NCBI GenBank assembly: GCA_002705125.1
Contig: PAHQ01000011.1
Span: 9,845 to 24,466 of the forward strand
Source: Verrucomicrobiales bacterium
GTDB lineage: Bacteria; Verrucomicrobiota; Verrucomicrobiia; Verrucomicrobiales; DEV007
Direction: 5' to 3'
DNA length: 14,622 nucleotides
Shown here one piece after another: positions 1 to 7,877 of this stretch. Below the pieces are notes generated by a model. It searched no databases and was not told the DNA's origin. It saw only the letters and a list, made by a program, of their open reading frames with translations. Numbering within the stretch: the first letter of the stretch is position 1; each line of letters opens with the position of its first letter. Position numbers and translations under genes: made by a program.

Positions 1-761
1 GGGTATTGATTGCCACAATGCTCCATCACAAAGCCCTCGACTATGATGTGTCCAATGCCAATCAGATGAGGGGCGAATATTCTCCTCCTTGTGCTTATTT
101 CCACTATCTGATTTGAAGGGTCTAAATCTCCAAAGTTAATTGAAATGAGTCCGTTCGATTTATTGTAGTGCCAACTCCCTGACTCTTCTGTTATTTCTTT
201 TAGGAACGGTTTTTGACTCCAGGGCTTTCCATTCACTATCACTTGGCCGCAGTTGTATGAGAGTTCTTTGTTACCACCTCCTGTTCTTTCAAATTCTGGC
301 TCTCCCTGTCGGTTGTAAGGGGTCGAGGCCAGAGGCACTTCAAATGGATTTGCACTATCAACATAAACATCGTCTGAATTAAATAAGTTCTTGTTGGGGG
401 TCGAGCTATAGACAGAGCCTCCTTGATTTTTCCATGTTGGAGACCATTGATCAGAACCACGAATGAATACCGTTCCTAGTTCTTCTCCCTTATATGTGAT
501 GGGCTTTCCTGGAACTCCACTTTTTGGAGGCGCCACTCTTTCACGGTAAATACCTTTTTTGACCAAAATAGTGTCACCAGGTTCTGCTAATTTGGATGCA
601 TGTCCTATTGTTTTGAAGGGTGATTTCTCTGTTCCTTTTCCTGAATCGGCACCATCAACGGAAACCACAATCGTTTTACCATCAGCAATATCTGTGTAGG
701 AAAATGATAAAAAGCAAAAGGATGTAAAAATTGTATAGACTAATAAAGATGTGATTTTCAT
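1..761 (-). CDS. Secreted right-handed beta-helix (DUF1565-like) protein, 3' end outside window
   Basis: This reading frame is open from an ATG at 761 down to the window edge, giving 253 complete codons and no stop, so the C-terminus is missing. Residues 1 to about 22 form a signal peptide with a short basic start and a hydrophobic core rich in Leu and Phe. The segment GTEKSPFKTI (43-52), then EPGDTILVKKGIYRE (60-74) and GKPITYKG (85-92), is the usual opening of DUF1565-like parallel beta-helix proteins. FAPHLIGIGHIIVEGF (229-244) looks like the start of the helix rungs. Proteins of this fold include polysaccharide lyases and glycoside hydrolases, but no catalytic residues can be assigned from this part. 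The gene diverges from two sulfatase genes, which suggests a joint role in breaking down a sulfated glycan outside the cytoplasm. I see no Shine-Dalgarno site. The family call is good; the enzymatic activity is unknown. Confidence 0.83.
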   Translation of the reverse strand, partial: MKITSLLVYTIFTSFCFLSFSYTDIADGKTIVVSVDGADSGKGTEKSPFKTIGHASKLAEPGDTILVKKGIYRERVAPPKSGVPGKPITYKGEELGTVFIRGSDQWSPTWKNQGGSVYSSTPNKNLFNSDDVYVDSANPFEVPLASTPYNRQGEPEFERTGGGNKELSYNCGQVIVNGKPWSQKPFLKEITEESGSWHYNKSNGLISINFGDLDPSNQIVEISTRRRIFAPHLIGIGHIIVEGFVMEHCGNQY

Positions 762-859
762 TAAGTATATGATTGTAGAGAGTTGTTACTTTTTAGAAGA
801 TCAATTTTTAATTAGTGTATTTTCTGAGATTCTAAATTAATAAGGATATTCAATTTATA
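762..859. promoter_or_regulatory. Divergent intergenic region between the beta-helix gene and the sulfatase pair
   Basis: These 98 AT-rich bases must hold the promoters for both divergent units. I see no strong sigma-70 boxes and no clear operator palindrome. The only recognisable site is AAGGA at 842-846, a possible Shine-Dalgarno sequence 13 bases before the sulfatase ATG at 860, which is a rather long spacing. Its function as a shared control region is inferred from the gene arrangement alone. Confidence 0.4.
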
Positions 860-2323
860 ATGAATCAAAACAATTTTTCAATTTTTCTTAAGATACTAAT
901 ATTCTCAATTCTTTTCGCAGAGGGGAACTTACTGAAGGGAGCTGATAAAGATTCTAATGACAAGAATACTCCTAATATTTTAATCATAATTGCTGATGAT
1001 TGTACCTATAATGATCTACCTTTATATGGAGGGAAGAATGCGAAAACCCCTAACATAGATCGCCTTGCGAAAGAGGGCATGCTTTTTAATAAGGCTTATC
1101 TTGCAGAAGCCATGTGTCAGCCCTGTCGGTCAGAATTATATACCGGCCAATATCCTATGCGTAATGGTTGTGCTTGGAACCATTCCTCCAGTAGGCCAGA
1201 GGTAATGAGTATTCCGCATTATCTGCGTGATCAAGGCTATAAGGTTGGTCTCTCGGGTAAGGTTCACGTCAAGCCACAGAAAGTGTACCCCTTTTCTAAG
1301 ATTGAAGGTTTTGATTTAAACTGTGTTCGTAACCCCACCAGAAAACATGAAACTGGGGGAATAAAAAAATTTATGATGGATGCTGAGGATCACAAATTTT
1401 GTATGGTCGTTGCATTGGTGGAACCTCATGTTCCCTGGGTGATGGGAGATGCCAGTAAATATCCTCCAAAAGAAATTATTCTTCCTCCAAATATTGCCGA
1501 CACTCCAAAAACGCGAGAGGCCTTCAGTAGGTATTTGGCCGAAATTACATATATGGATGGTCAGGTCGGGGACATTTTGGACACTCTTGAGGAAACCGGT
1601 AAGGCTGATGACACGCTTGTGATTTTTACATCTGAGCAGGGTTCTCAATTTCCAGGCTGTAAGTGGACAAACTGGGACACTGGATTGCATACGGCATTTA
1701 TAGCCAGATGGCCAGGCATGATTGAGCAAGGGGTTAGGACCAATGCCTTAATACAATATGCTGATGTTTTACCCACACTGATCGAGATAGCAGGCGGAAC
1801 CAATCTTCCTAGAAATTTTGACGGGGAAAGTTTTTTCAATGTTTTGACCTCTAAGAAAAAGTTCCATAGAAAATATGTATATGGCATTCATAATAATTTG
1901 CCAGAAGGCCCATCATACCCTGTCAGAACAGTGAGCGATGGGAAGTTTCGTTATATAAGAAACCTTAAGAGTAAAGAGCTATACATTGAAAAACATTTGA
2001 TGGGATGGGATGGCAAAGGGACTCTTAATAACCCTTACTGGGCAACCTGGGTCCGGGCGTCTTGGAATAATAAAAAAACTTATGATTTGGTTAATAGGTA
2101 TATGAACCGTCCTCCCGAAGAGTTGTACGAAACGCAGAATGATCTTTATGAATTAAATAATATCGTTGCAGACGATAGTTATAAGAATACTAAGCTTAAA
2201 TTAGGCTCAGAGCTTGATCGTTGGATGAAGTCTCAAGCAGATCCTGGCGCCTTGCAAGACACCCAAGAGGCACTTTCTGCGGCTAGAGATGGAAAGCATA
2301 TTTATGGGCCCAAACTCAACTAG
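860..2323 (+). CDS. Exported formylglycine-dependent sulfatase, sulfamidase-like branch
   Basis: This is a 487-residue type I sulfatase of the alkaline phosphatase superfamily, which hydrolyses sulfate esters or N-sulfate. A hydrophobic signal segment covers residues 6-20. Metal-binding Asp46-Asp47 follow in IIADDCTYND, then TPNIDRLAKEG at 63-73. The active-site motif is CQPCRSELYTG (86-96). Cys86 would be converted to formylglycine and Arg90 is the conserved partner. Other expected residues are Lys134/His136 (GKVH), His190 (EPHVPW) and Lys268. The usual Asp-Asn/His metal pair is replaced by Glu259-Gln260 in TSEQG. The FGly motif has Cys where Ser is most common. The overall pattern resembles heparan N-sulfatase-like proteins common in PVC bacteria, but the substrate is not provable here. 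The ATG at 860 is chosen because it gives a complete signal peptide and has AAGGA upstream. The next sulfatase gene follows after 16 bases, so the two are probably co-transcribed. Confidence 0.93.
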   Translation: MNQNNFSIFLKILIFSILFAEGNLLKGADKDSNDKNTPNILIIIADDCTYNDLPLYGGKNAKTPNIDRLAKEGMLFNKAYLAEAMCQPCRSELYTGQYPMRNGCAWNHSSSRPEVMSIPHYLRDQGYKVGLSGKVHVKPQKVYPFSKIEGFDLNCVRNPTRKHETGGIKKFMMDAEDHKFCMVVALVEPHVPWVMGDASKYPPKEIILPPNIADTPKTREAFSRYLAEITYMDGQVGDILDTLEETGKADDTLVIFTSEQGSQFPGCKWTNWDTGLHTAFIARWPGMIEQGVRTNALIQYADVLPTLIEIAGGTNLPRNFDGESFFNVLTSKKKFHRKYVYGIHNNLPEGPSYPVRTVSDGKFRYIRNLKSKELYIEKHLMGWDGKGTLNNPYWATWVRASWNNKKTYDLVNRYMNRPPEELYETQNDLYELNNIVADDSYKNTKLKLGSELDRWMKSQADPGALQDTQEALSAARDGKHIYGPKLN

Positions 2324-2339
2324 AAATTAAATTTTTATT

Positions 2340-3755
2340 ATGTTTAATAATATTAAAAAAACATTGGTCGTATTTTTTGTCGTACACTTACTTGCTTTTT
2401 TGTCTGCCTCTGCTGACAAGCCTAATTATGTATTGGTGTTTATAGATGACATGGGTTGGGGCGATTTTTCATGTTTTGGTAATAAGTTTGCAAGCACCCC
2501 AAACATTGACCGTCTCGCCAAAGAGGGGATCCGATTTGAACAATTTTATGTAAATTCGCCAATATGTTCACCATCCAGAGCGGCAATTTCTACAGGACAA
2601 TATCCTCAGAGGTGGAGAATTACTTCTTATCTATCACGTAGGAAGCACAACGAGCAAAGAGGCATGGCTCAGTGGCTTGATCCTAAAGCCCCTATGCTTG
2701 CTAGAATCCTAAAAGAGGACGGTTACGCTTCAGGGCATTTTGGTAAATGGCACATGGGTGGGCAGCGTGACGTGGATGACGCGCCATCAATAATTAGTTA
2801 TGGTTTTGATCAATCATTGACCAATTTTGAGGGAATGGGACCTAAGTTACTTCCATTGACTTTAAAGCCTGGACAGAAAGAGCCAGGTAGAATTTGGTCG
2901 GATGCAGAGCGCTTAGGTGAAGGCGCCAAATGGGTTTTAAGATCTAAAATCACAGAGGGGTTTGTGGATGAAGCAATTCCTTTCATGCAGGAATCATTGA
3001 AAAAAGATAAGCCATTTTATATAAACCTTTGGCCTGATGATGTGCATGCCCCTTTTTGGCCACCCACCGACAAATGGGCAGACTCGAAGAGAGGTCTCTT
3101 TCTGTCAGTATTACAAGAAATGGATAAGCAGCTTGGAAAATTATTCAATGCGATACGTGATTCTCCAGAACTTAGAGATAACACCATTGTTATGGTTTGC
3201 TCGGATAATGGTCCTGAAAAAGGAGCAGGGGTGGCGGGACCCTTTCGCGGTTATAAAACGCATCTATATGAGGGCGGTGTTAGGTCATCATTAGTTGTGT
3301 GGGGGCCAGGAATTGTTGAGGCGAAGGGAGTAGTTAATAAAGAGTCTGTATTCTCAGCAATTGATATAGTTCCTAGCCTTCTTCAGCTTTCAAAATTACA
3401 AATCCCCGAAGGAGTTTCTTTCGATGGAGAAGCGTTGCCTGAGGTGCTGATTGGCAAATCAAATAAATCGAGGAAAGAGCCACTCTTTTTTCGCCGTCCT
3501 CCAGATAGAGATTCCTTCTACGGAGACAAGGATCTACCAGATCTGGCTATGAGAGAAGGTAAATGGAAATTGCTTTGTGAGTTTGATGGTGCTGATACAG
3601 AGCTTTATGATCTTGATAAGGACAAAGGTGAAACCAAAAATTTAGCCTCGAATAATAAGGAAATTGTTAAAAAAATGAAGCAGGAATTAATTTCATGGCA
3701 CGAATCAATGCCGCCAGACAATGGTCCGAATCTTGTAAAAAAAAGGAAGAATTAA
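2340..3755 (+). CDS. Exported arylsulfatase (arylsulfatase A / GALNS-like)
   Basis: This is a 471-residue sulfatase with a clear signal peptide. The hydrophobic core is at 8-22 and the likely cleavage follows ASA at 23-25. All classic active-site elements are visible: Asp36-Asp37 (FIDDMGWGD), the formylglycine motif CSPSRAAISTG (76-86) with Cys76 and Arg80, Lys136/His138 (GKWHMG), His236 (DVHAP), Asp289-Asn290 (SDNG) and Lys306 (GYKTHLYEGG). The order and wording of these motifs resemble N-acetylgalactosamine-6-sulfatase and arylsulfatase A. ELYDLDKDKGETKNLA (421-436) is the usual C-terminal subdomain. It lies 16 bases after the first sulfatase gene in the same direction, with no Shine-Dalgarno site of its own. 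It shares little with that neighbour beyond the core motifs, so the two probably remove different sulfate groups from one glycan. Activity would need a formylglycine-generating enzyme, which is not encoded in this window. The stop codon overlaps that of the convergent enolase-family gene. Confidence 0.94.
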   Translation: MFNNIKKTLVVFFVVHLLAFLSASADKPNYVLVFIDDMGWGDFSCFGNKFASTPNIDRLAKEGIRFEQFYVNSPICSPSRAAISTGQYPQRWRITSYLSRRKHNEQRGMAQWLDPKAPMLARILKEDGYASGHFGKWHMGGQRDVDDAPSIISYGFDQSLTNFEGMGPKLLPLTLKPGQKEPGRIWSDAERLGEGAKWVLRSKITEGFVDEAIPFMQESLKKDKPFYINLWPDDVHAPFWPPTDKWADSKRGLFLSVLQEMDKQLGKLFNAIRDSPELRDNTIVMVCSDNGPEKGAGVAGPFRGYKTHLYEGGVRSSLVVWGPGIVEAKGVVNKESVFSAIDIVPSLLQLSKLQIPEGVSFDGEALPEVLIGKSNKSRKEPLFFRRPPDRDSFYGDKDLPDLAMREGKWKLLCEFDGADTELYDLDKDKGETKNLASNNKEIVKKMKQELISWHESMPPDNGPNLVKKRKN

Positions 3756-4873
3756 AGAGCTAGACTTTCTGCACCCTTAAATATTAAATCAGGCTGGATT
3801 GATAAACCTAGTCCAGTTTTTTTAGCAAAGTTCCATTGCATTGTGCTAATAATCCCTCCAGAGCCAAAACGGAGGCTCGGGTCACAAATATCTTTGGTCA
3901 CCAAGATCTTGCCGAAAGCACCCTCACGAGCAAGGGGGGGTAGTTCAAGGGCTTGCCCTACAGTAAGAGCGGCTCGAGACAGTAATGAGGTTTCCCCGAC
4001 GTGGGCACCGAGAATGACAGCCATGCCCTGGGCTTGAGCGGCACGAGCAAGATCAATTGAACGTATAATACCGCCACATTTTGATACCCTTACGTTAGCG
4101 ATCCATTCATGACTGGAATCTTGATAGGGTGACAACTGGTCTATGTTTATGAGACTCTCATCAAGGATGATTCGTGCATTCATGGCCTGGGCGAGTTGGG
4201 TTTGTCCGTCTACATCGCCAACCTGAAGTGGTTCTTCAATAGCCCAGATTTTTGGCCCAAGTTCTTTGAGGTGATCAGCACACTGGTCAGGATCATTAAA
4301 GAGATTGTTAGCGTCTACCCGCAACCGAATGTTCCTTGGCAAGGATTGAAATCTTTTCTTATCCCTCTCAATGTCAGGACCGATTTTAACCTTAAAGTCT
4401 CTGAACCCAATGAGATTGTATATTAAAGATTGGACTCGAGTCTTAAATGGACTGCTGTCCCCAACTATTGCTGAGTACTGAATGCTATCATTGAGTTCTG
4501 GTAAACCGAGGAGACACTCAATGGATGTTTTCTGTTCTTGAGAAAGCGCATCAAGTAAGGCTATTTCAAGAGCGGAAAAAGCAGCCGGGTTTTGATCAAT
4601 TAGTTTCTTTTCCGTATGGATTTTTTTTCTTAATGTCTCTATAGAATTGATGGACTTAATCCAATCCTCGCCATGGGTTCTTAGATATCTTATTACGCTT
4701 TCCTCAGTTTCACCGGTTACATATGATCTGGGGCAGGCCTCGCCATAGCCGATGAATTGGCCTAATTTGGCCTCAACGATAATACTCGATGAATCAGTAT
4801 GGTCGGCTGAGGCATGTTTAAATTTAAACCTCAAAGGCGCATTGAATTTCGCCCATCTTAAACCGCCTGTCAT
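3752..4873 (-). CDS. Enolase-superfamily protein, MLE subgroup (epimerase / N-acylamino acid racemase / OSBS-like)
   Basis: This 373-residue protein has the MLE-subgroup enolase layout. An N-terminal capping domain contains GYGEACP (42-48). The barrel carries the catalytic KxK at Lys161-Lys163 (FKVKIG), metal ligands Asp187 (VDAN), Glu213 (IEEP) and Asp238 (LDES), and the opposing catalytic Lys265 (SKCGG). This chemistry removes a proton next to a carboxylate, so racemisation, epimerisation or o-succinylbenzoate formation are all possible. A GAHVGET motif is at 289-295. I do not see the D-x-D substrate motif typical of Ala-Glu dipeptide epimerases, so the substrate is open. The start at 4873 is preferred over an in-frame ATG at 4915. 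It forms an ATGA overlap with the GH3 stop and has GGAAGGA 8 bases upstream, whereas the longer form adds a basic, non-conserved-looking leader inside the GH3 gene. It is the last gene of a three-gene operon. Confidence 0.9.
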   Translation of the reverse strand: MTGGLRWAKFNAPLRFKFKHASADHTDSSSIIVEAKLGQFIGYGEACPRSYVTGETEESVIRYLRTHGEDWIKSINSIETLRKKIHTEKKLIDQNPAAFSALEIALLDALSQEQKTSIECLLGLPELNDSIQYSAIVGDSSPFKTRVQSLIYNLIGFRDFKVKIGPDIERDKKRFQSLPRNIRLRVDANNLFNDPDQCADHLKELGPKIWAIEEPLQVGDVDGQTQLAQAMNARIILDESLINIDQLSPYQDSSHEWIANVRVSKCGGIIRSIDLARAAQAQGMAVILGAHVGETSLLSRAALTVGQALELPPLAREGAFGKILVTKDICDPSLRFGSGGIISTMQWNFAKKTGLGLSIQPDLIFKGAESLAL

Positions 4874-4888
4874 GATGCCGGTCCTTCC
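4870..4888 (-). promoter_or_regulatory. Translational coupling site: GGAAGGA ribosome site and ATGA overlap
   Basis: On the minus strand GGAAGGA (4888 down to 4882) is followed by an 8-base spacer and then ATGA (4873-4870). The A-T-G starts the enolase-family gene and the T-G-A ends the GH3 gene. This is the clearest Shine-Dalgarno sequence I found in the window, and it decides the start of the downstream gene. Confidence 0.75.
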
Positions 4889-6531
4889 GTCCATTCTCCA
4901 ATCCATTCTTCCCATTCATTCCAGTAGGCAAGGACCGGGGGTTTGTATTGTGTTTCTCTGACTCCTTGTTGGAGGAATTTAATCTTGATGGCCTCGCCAG
5001 CCCCCTCAAAGAACCGCGCCACCTCTACAGTATTAAGACGGCCACTTGCTCTTTTGTCATCATATTCAGCGTTACGCTTACGGAGTTCACCTTCGATTTT
5101 TTCCGAGAGCAAATCGACTGAAATATCCTGGGATGATTCAACGAAAACTCGGTAGGTGCTAGCAGCTTCATCTGCTAGGACTAGGAAGGTTTCAGGAATG
5201 TAGCCCGCAGACTTTAAACCATAAGAAACTGCGGCGATCGCTTGATCTTCGCTTATTTTTTCACCCGTGATGTTAGTCACCCCTTTGCCCTTACGAACAA
5301 ATCTCAATCCAGGGCAATTGCCTACTCCCTCGGTAGCTCTCACAACATCATTAATATCATAACGATAAAGACCGGAGGCAGTAGTCACAAAAATATAGTA
5401 ATCTTTATCAGCATCAATCTCATTCAATGAAAGGAATTTGGGGGAATTTGATTCCCAGTCCTCTTTGACAACAAACTCATAAAAGTTGTCCGTAAATATG
5501 GGGATACAAATGTTACGCTTGATGTCAACATTAACGGTTCCATTGAACTCACTGCATGAGTAACCCATTTCAACAATATTCACATTAGGGGGAAGATAGC
5601 TTTTAAGTTTTTCAAGCGCGATGCCACAACTTCCTCCTGTCCATGTCACTAGTGCTGAGAGTTTCGGCCAAAGAATGTCAGGCGGTATTGTCCCATCCTT
5701 ATCAAGAGCCAGGCTGAGTGATGCCTTCCGAGAAGGTAATAGCTGAGACCTAAGGCTTGGAAGAATGGATGCAGTGCCCTTGAGTAGATTAGTTTCTTTA
5801 CCATCAACTAATGCGGCTAAAAGTTCTTCGGCTCTTTGCTCGATTAGCATGCAGACTTTGAGTAGTGACGAAGGGTTAACCGAAGAGATGCCCGTAGTTG
5901 AGCCATGGACTAATGCGGACAAGGCGTAGACTTCGTACTTAGCCTCCACATTGTCCAATTTGAAAGCTTCTTTCGGAATTCCAAACTTCTTTTCAAATAT
6001 TGAAGAAAGAGATTCATAGGTTGCACCTGATGTTGAACCAAAAGGAATGCCGTTCGCTAATCTTCCCTCAATGCCTGGGCTAAAAAAACCTAGGACCGTT
6101 CCTTTAAAAAAATCTGTTTTACGCCACAGGGAATAAGCCAACTGCTTTTGGAAATGTTTGATTTGGTTCACTCCGGACCTGGTCATTGGAATGTACTTAT
6201 GGCGCCCAGTAGTTCCGCTGGTTCGAGTATAAAAAACAGGGTCGGTAACCGTGAGCTCCAAATTTCCTTGCTGCTGACGTGTGATGTAAGGTTCCAAATT
6301 ATTGTAATCGTTAATTGGAACCCGCTCACGAAACTCTTCCACCGATGAAATTCTTTCAAAATTGTGTTTCTTCCCAAACTCAGTCTGCGAGTTTTCTCGT
6401 AGAATTTTGAGTAGAAGATTTTCCTGAGTCTTTTCTACTGTTAGCGATGCCTTTAGAAGAGATGTCCGCAGCGTGATGCGTGTCCAGAGCATATAAATGC
6501 CAACCACAATGTTGGTTAAAGCCGCCTTCAT
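4870..6531 (-). CDS. GH3-family acyl-adenylating amide synthetase
   Basis: This 553-residue protein matches the GH3 (auxin-responsive promoter) family. These are ANL-type enzymes that activate a carboxylic acid with ATP and join it to an amino acid. The P-loop-like motif TRTSGTTGRHK is at 102-112. The second adenylation motif is YSCSEF (324-329), where YGxSEG/A is usual. The third is GLYRYDINDVV (387-397). GEKISED (423-429) and QYKPP (528-532) mark the C-terminal domain. Length is near the 500-600 residues usual for the family. No signal peptide is evident; the hydrophobic patch near residues 7-17 is short, so a cytoplasmic location is likely. The ATG at 6531 overlaps the stop of the upstream membrane hydroxylase as ATGA, and its own stop overlaps the start of the enolase-family gene, so translation of the three is probably coupled. 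GH3 proteins are best known from plants; bacterial substrates are mostly undefined. Acid and amino acid partners cannot be read from the sequence. Confidence 0.92.
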   Translation of the reverse strand: MKAALTNIVVGIYMLWTRITLRTSLLKASLTVEKTQENLLLKILRENSQTEFGKKHNFERISSVEEFRERVPINDYNNLEPYITRQQQGNLELTVTDPVFYTRTSGTTGRHKYIPMTRSGVNQIKHFQKQLAYSLWRKTDFFKGTVLGFFSPGIEGRLANGIPFGSTSGATYESLSSIFEKKFGIPKEAFKLDNVEAKYEVYALSALVHGSTTGISSVNPSSLLKVCMLIEQRAEELLAALVDGKETNLLKGTASILPSLRSQLLPSRKASLSLALDKDGTIPPDILWPKLSALVTWTGGSCGIALEKLKSYLPPNVNIVEMGYSCSEFNGTVNVDIKRNICIPIFTDNFYEFVVKEDWESNSPKFLSLNEIDADKDYYIFVTTASGLYRYDINDVVRATEGVGNCPGLRFVRKGKGVTNITGEKISEDQAIAAVSYGLKSAGYIPETFLVLADEAASTYRVFVESSQDISVDLLSEKIEGELRKRNAEYDDKRASGRLNTVEVARFFEGAGEAIKIKFLQQGVRETQYKPPVLAYWNEWEEWIGEWTEGPAS

Positions 6532-7877
6532 TTGTCTGGCTCGTGCTCAGTGGGTTGGGTCAAGGGAGCCATAATCTGAGACAAAAAACCACGCGGCCAT
6601 TTCTTGTTACCAATGCCGACCTCAGAAACCATCCTTTCCTTTGGTAAAAGTCGTGTTCCAAAGCAGGTGTCCCAAATAATAAGATTGTTGCCATAATTGG
6701 CATGCCCTTCAGAGATTATTGTAGAGTGGTGCCAACGGTGAAGTTCAGGCCCCGCAACAATCCAGTTCAAAAATCCGAGACGGACGTCTGCATTCGAGTG
6801 TTGATAAAAGCCGTTGACTGCATAGAAAACAAAATAGGCCGCGATAACTTCTGGACCAACTCCCAGAAGCAAGAATGGTAAACTGTCACCTAGAAATTGA
6901 ATTGTTTTATCCAAGGGGTGGAAACGTCCAACATTCATTGTGTAAAGCTTGTCCGAGGCATGGTGAACGGCATGAAGTTTCCAAAGAGGATTAAATTCGT
7001 GCATTGAGCGGTGAATCCAGTAACGGAAGAATTCCGCTATTAAAAGCATCATGAAAACCTGAACAAGAAGTGGCCATTCGTGAGGCCAAAAGTCTAAAAC
7101 AGTAACAAATGAATTTCCCGCAAAAGTGATAATGACTGCGGGTATGACAAATTTGAGTAATGCCGGTATACCAACCTGAACAATGATAAGAAACATTCCG
7201 TCTGGAATAAGATCCTTAACTTCGGGTCTCCACTCATCACGCGCAGGGTTGAAGTTTTCATGAATTATAATGCCTAAGGTGCCAATCAGAACCGAGAGAT
7301 ATGATGCGAATGGTAATGGTGAGCCAGACTTAATCATCCAGAAAAAGAGAGCCATGCTGAGTATAATCAGGAAGGGGTACCCGAGGTAACGGGACAATCT
7401 AAAATTAGACTTCTTTGATTTCCCTTCTGAGAAAGCGTGGCTCATGATCATTATGTAGGAAATTAATACAAAGTGGAAAGCGGTGGGTACTGCCCCATCA
7501 AACCAAATATGGTTACTAAGATCAAAGAGACCTATGATTACCCGCTTGAGCATGAGAGCTACGTATATCCAACCGATTACTGCCAGGACCCTACTTACCC
7601 TTTGGCTTGTACTTAGATGAGGTAGTCTCAAACAGCCGAGGATCATGACCCCAAGAATCAATAGCTGTAAGGCGAGTAGTATAGGGTAGGGCATCGCCTC
7701 ACTGTGCCAAGCATCAAATGAAGGGAGTATCAAGATTTGCCATTTTCCTACTAAAGGCTGCATTGCGATTCGGAAGGCGAAAACTACAACCAGAACTGAG
7801 AGTAGTGCGCGATAGGGTATCCGAGAATCACGACCGGATTTTTCTAAAGAAGATGCTCCTTTTTTAGCACTACTCAT
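6528..7877 (-). CDS. Multi-pass membrane hydroxylase, sterol desaturase / fatty acid hydroxylase superfamily
   Basis: This is an integral membrane protein of 449 residues from the ATG at 7877. Three histidine clusters that bind a di-iron centre are present: HRSMH (289-293), HAVHH (302-306) and HRWHH (380-384), with a further His in YQHSN near 360. The superfamily uses O2 to hydroxylate or desaturate lipids, sterols or carotenoids. The histidine domain fills only the C-terminal half. The N-terminal half adds about six hydrophobic segments (near 24-40, 64-83, 95-115, 130-147, 165-183 and 188-206), so the protein is well above the usual 250-300 residues. Start choice is uncertain: the same frame has ATG at 7892 and TTG at 7928, and none has a Shine-Dalgarno site. 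I chose 7877 because it gives a polar, Lys-containing N-terminus before the first membrane segment. It is the first gene of the operon, overlapping the GH3 gene by ATGA at 6531-6528. Confidence 0.88.
   Translation of the reverse strand: MSSAKKGASSLEKSGRDSRIPYRALLSVLVVVFAFRIAMQPLVGKWQILILPSFDAWHSEAMPYPILLALQLLILGVMILGCLRLPHLSTSQRVSRVLAVIGWIYVALMLKRVIIGLFDLSNHIWFDGAVPTAFHFVLISYIMIMSHAFSEGKSKKSNFRLSRYLGYPFLIILSMALFFWMIKSGSPLPFASYLSVLIGTLGIIIHENFNPARDEWRPEVKDLIPDGMFLIIVQVGIPALLKFVIPAVIITFAGNSFVTVLDFWPHEWPLLVQVFMMLLIAEFFRYWIHRSMHEFNPLWKLHAVHHASDKLYTMNVGRFHPLDKTIQFLGDSLPFLLLGVGPEVIAAYFVFYAVNGFYQHSNADVRLGFLNWIVAGPELHRWHHSTIISEGHANYGNNLIIWDTCFGTRLLPKERMVSEVGIGNKKWPRGFLSQIMAPLTQPTEHEPDK

Noticed and set aside
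239..460. Minus-strand frame of 73 codons
   Set aside because: It lies in another frame of the same strand inside the beta-helix gene, which is open from 761 to the window edge with clear family motifs.
856..861. Perfect TATAAT hexamer
   Set aside because: It overlaps the ATG of the sulfatase gene at 860, so a transcript from it would start inside the coding region; composition makes chance likely.
1316..1887. Overlapping minus-strand frames opposite the first sulfatase
   Set aside because: They are antisense to a gene with complete catalytic motifs and have no recognisable domains of their own.
3737..3744. Run of eight A on the plus strand (eight T for the minus-strand operon), a possible terminator tract
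   Set aside because: No stem precedes it on the minus strand, and on the plus strand it encodes the Lys-rich tail of the sulfatase.
4196..4426. Plus-strand frame with some hydrophobic residues
   Set aside because: It is antisense to the barrel of the enolase-family gene, including the segment with the catalytic residues; no ribosome site or family match.
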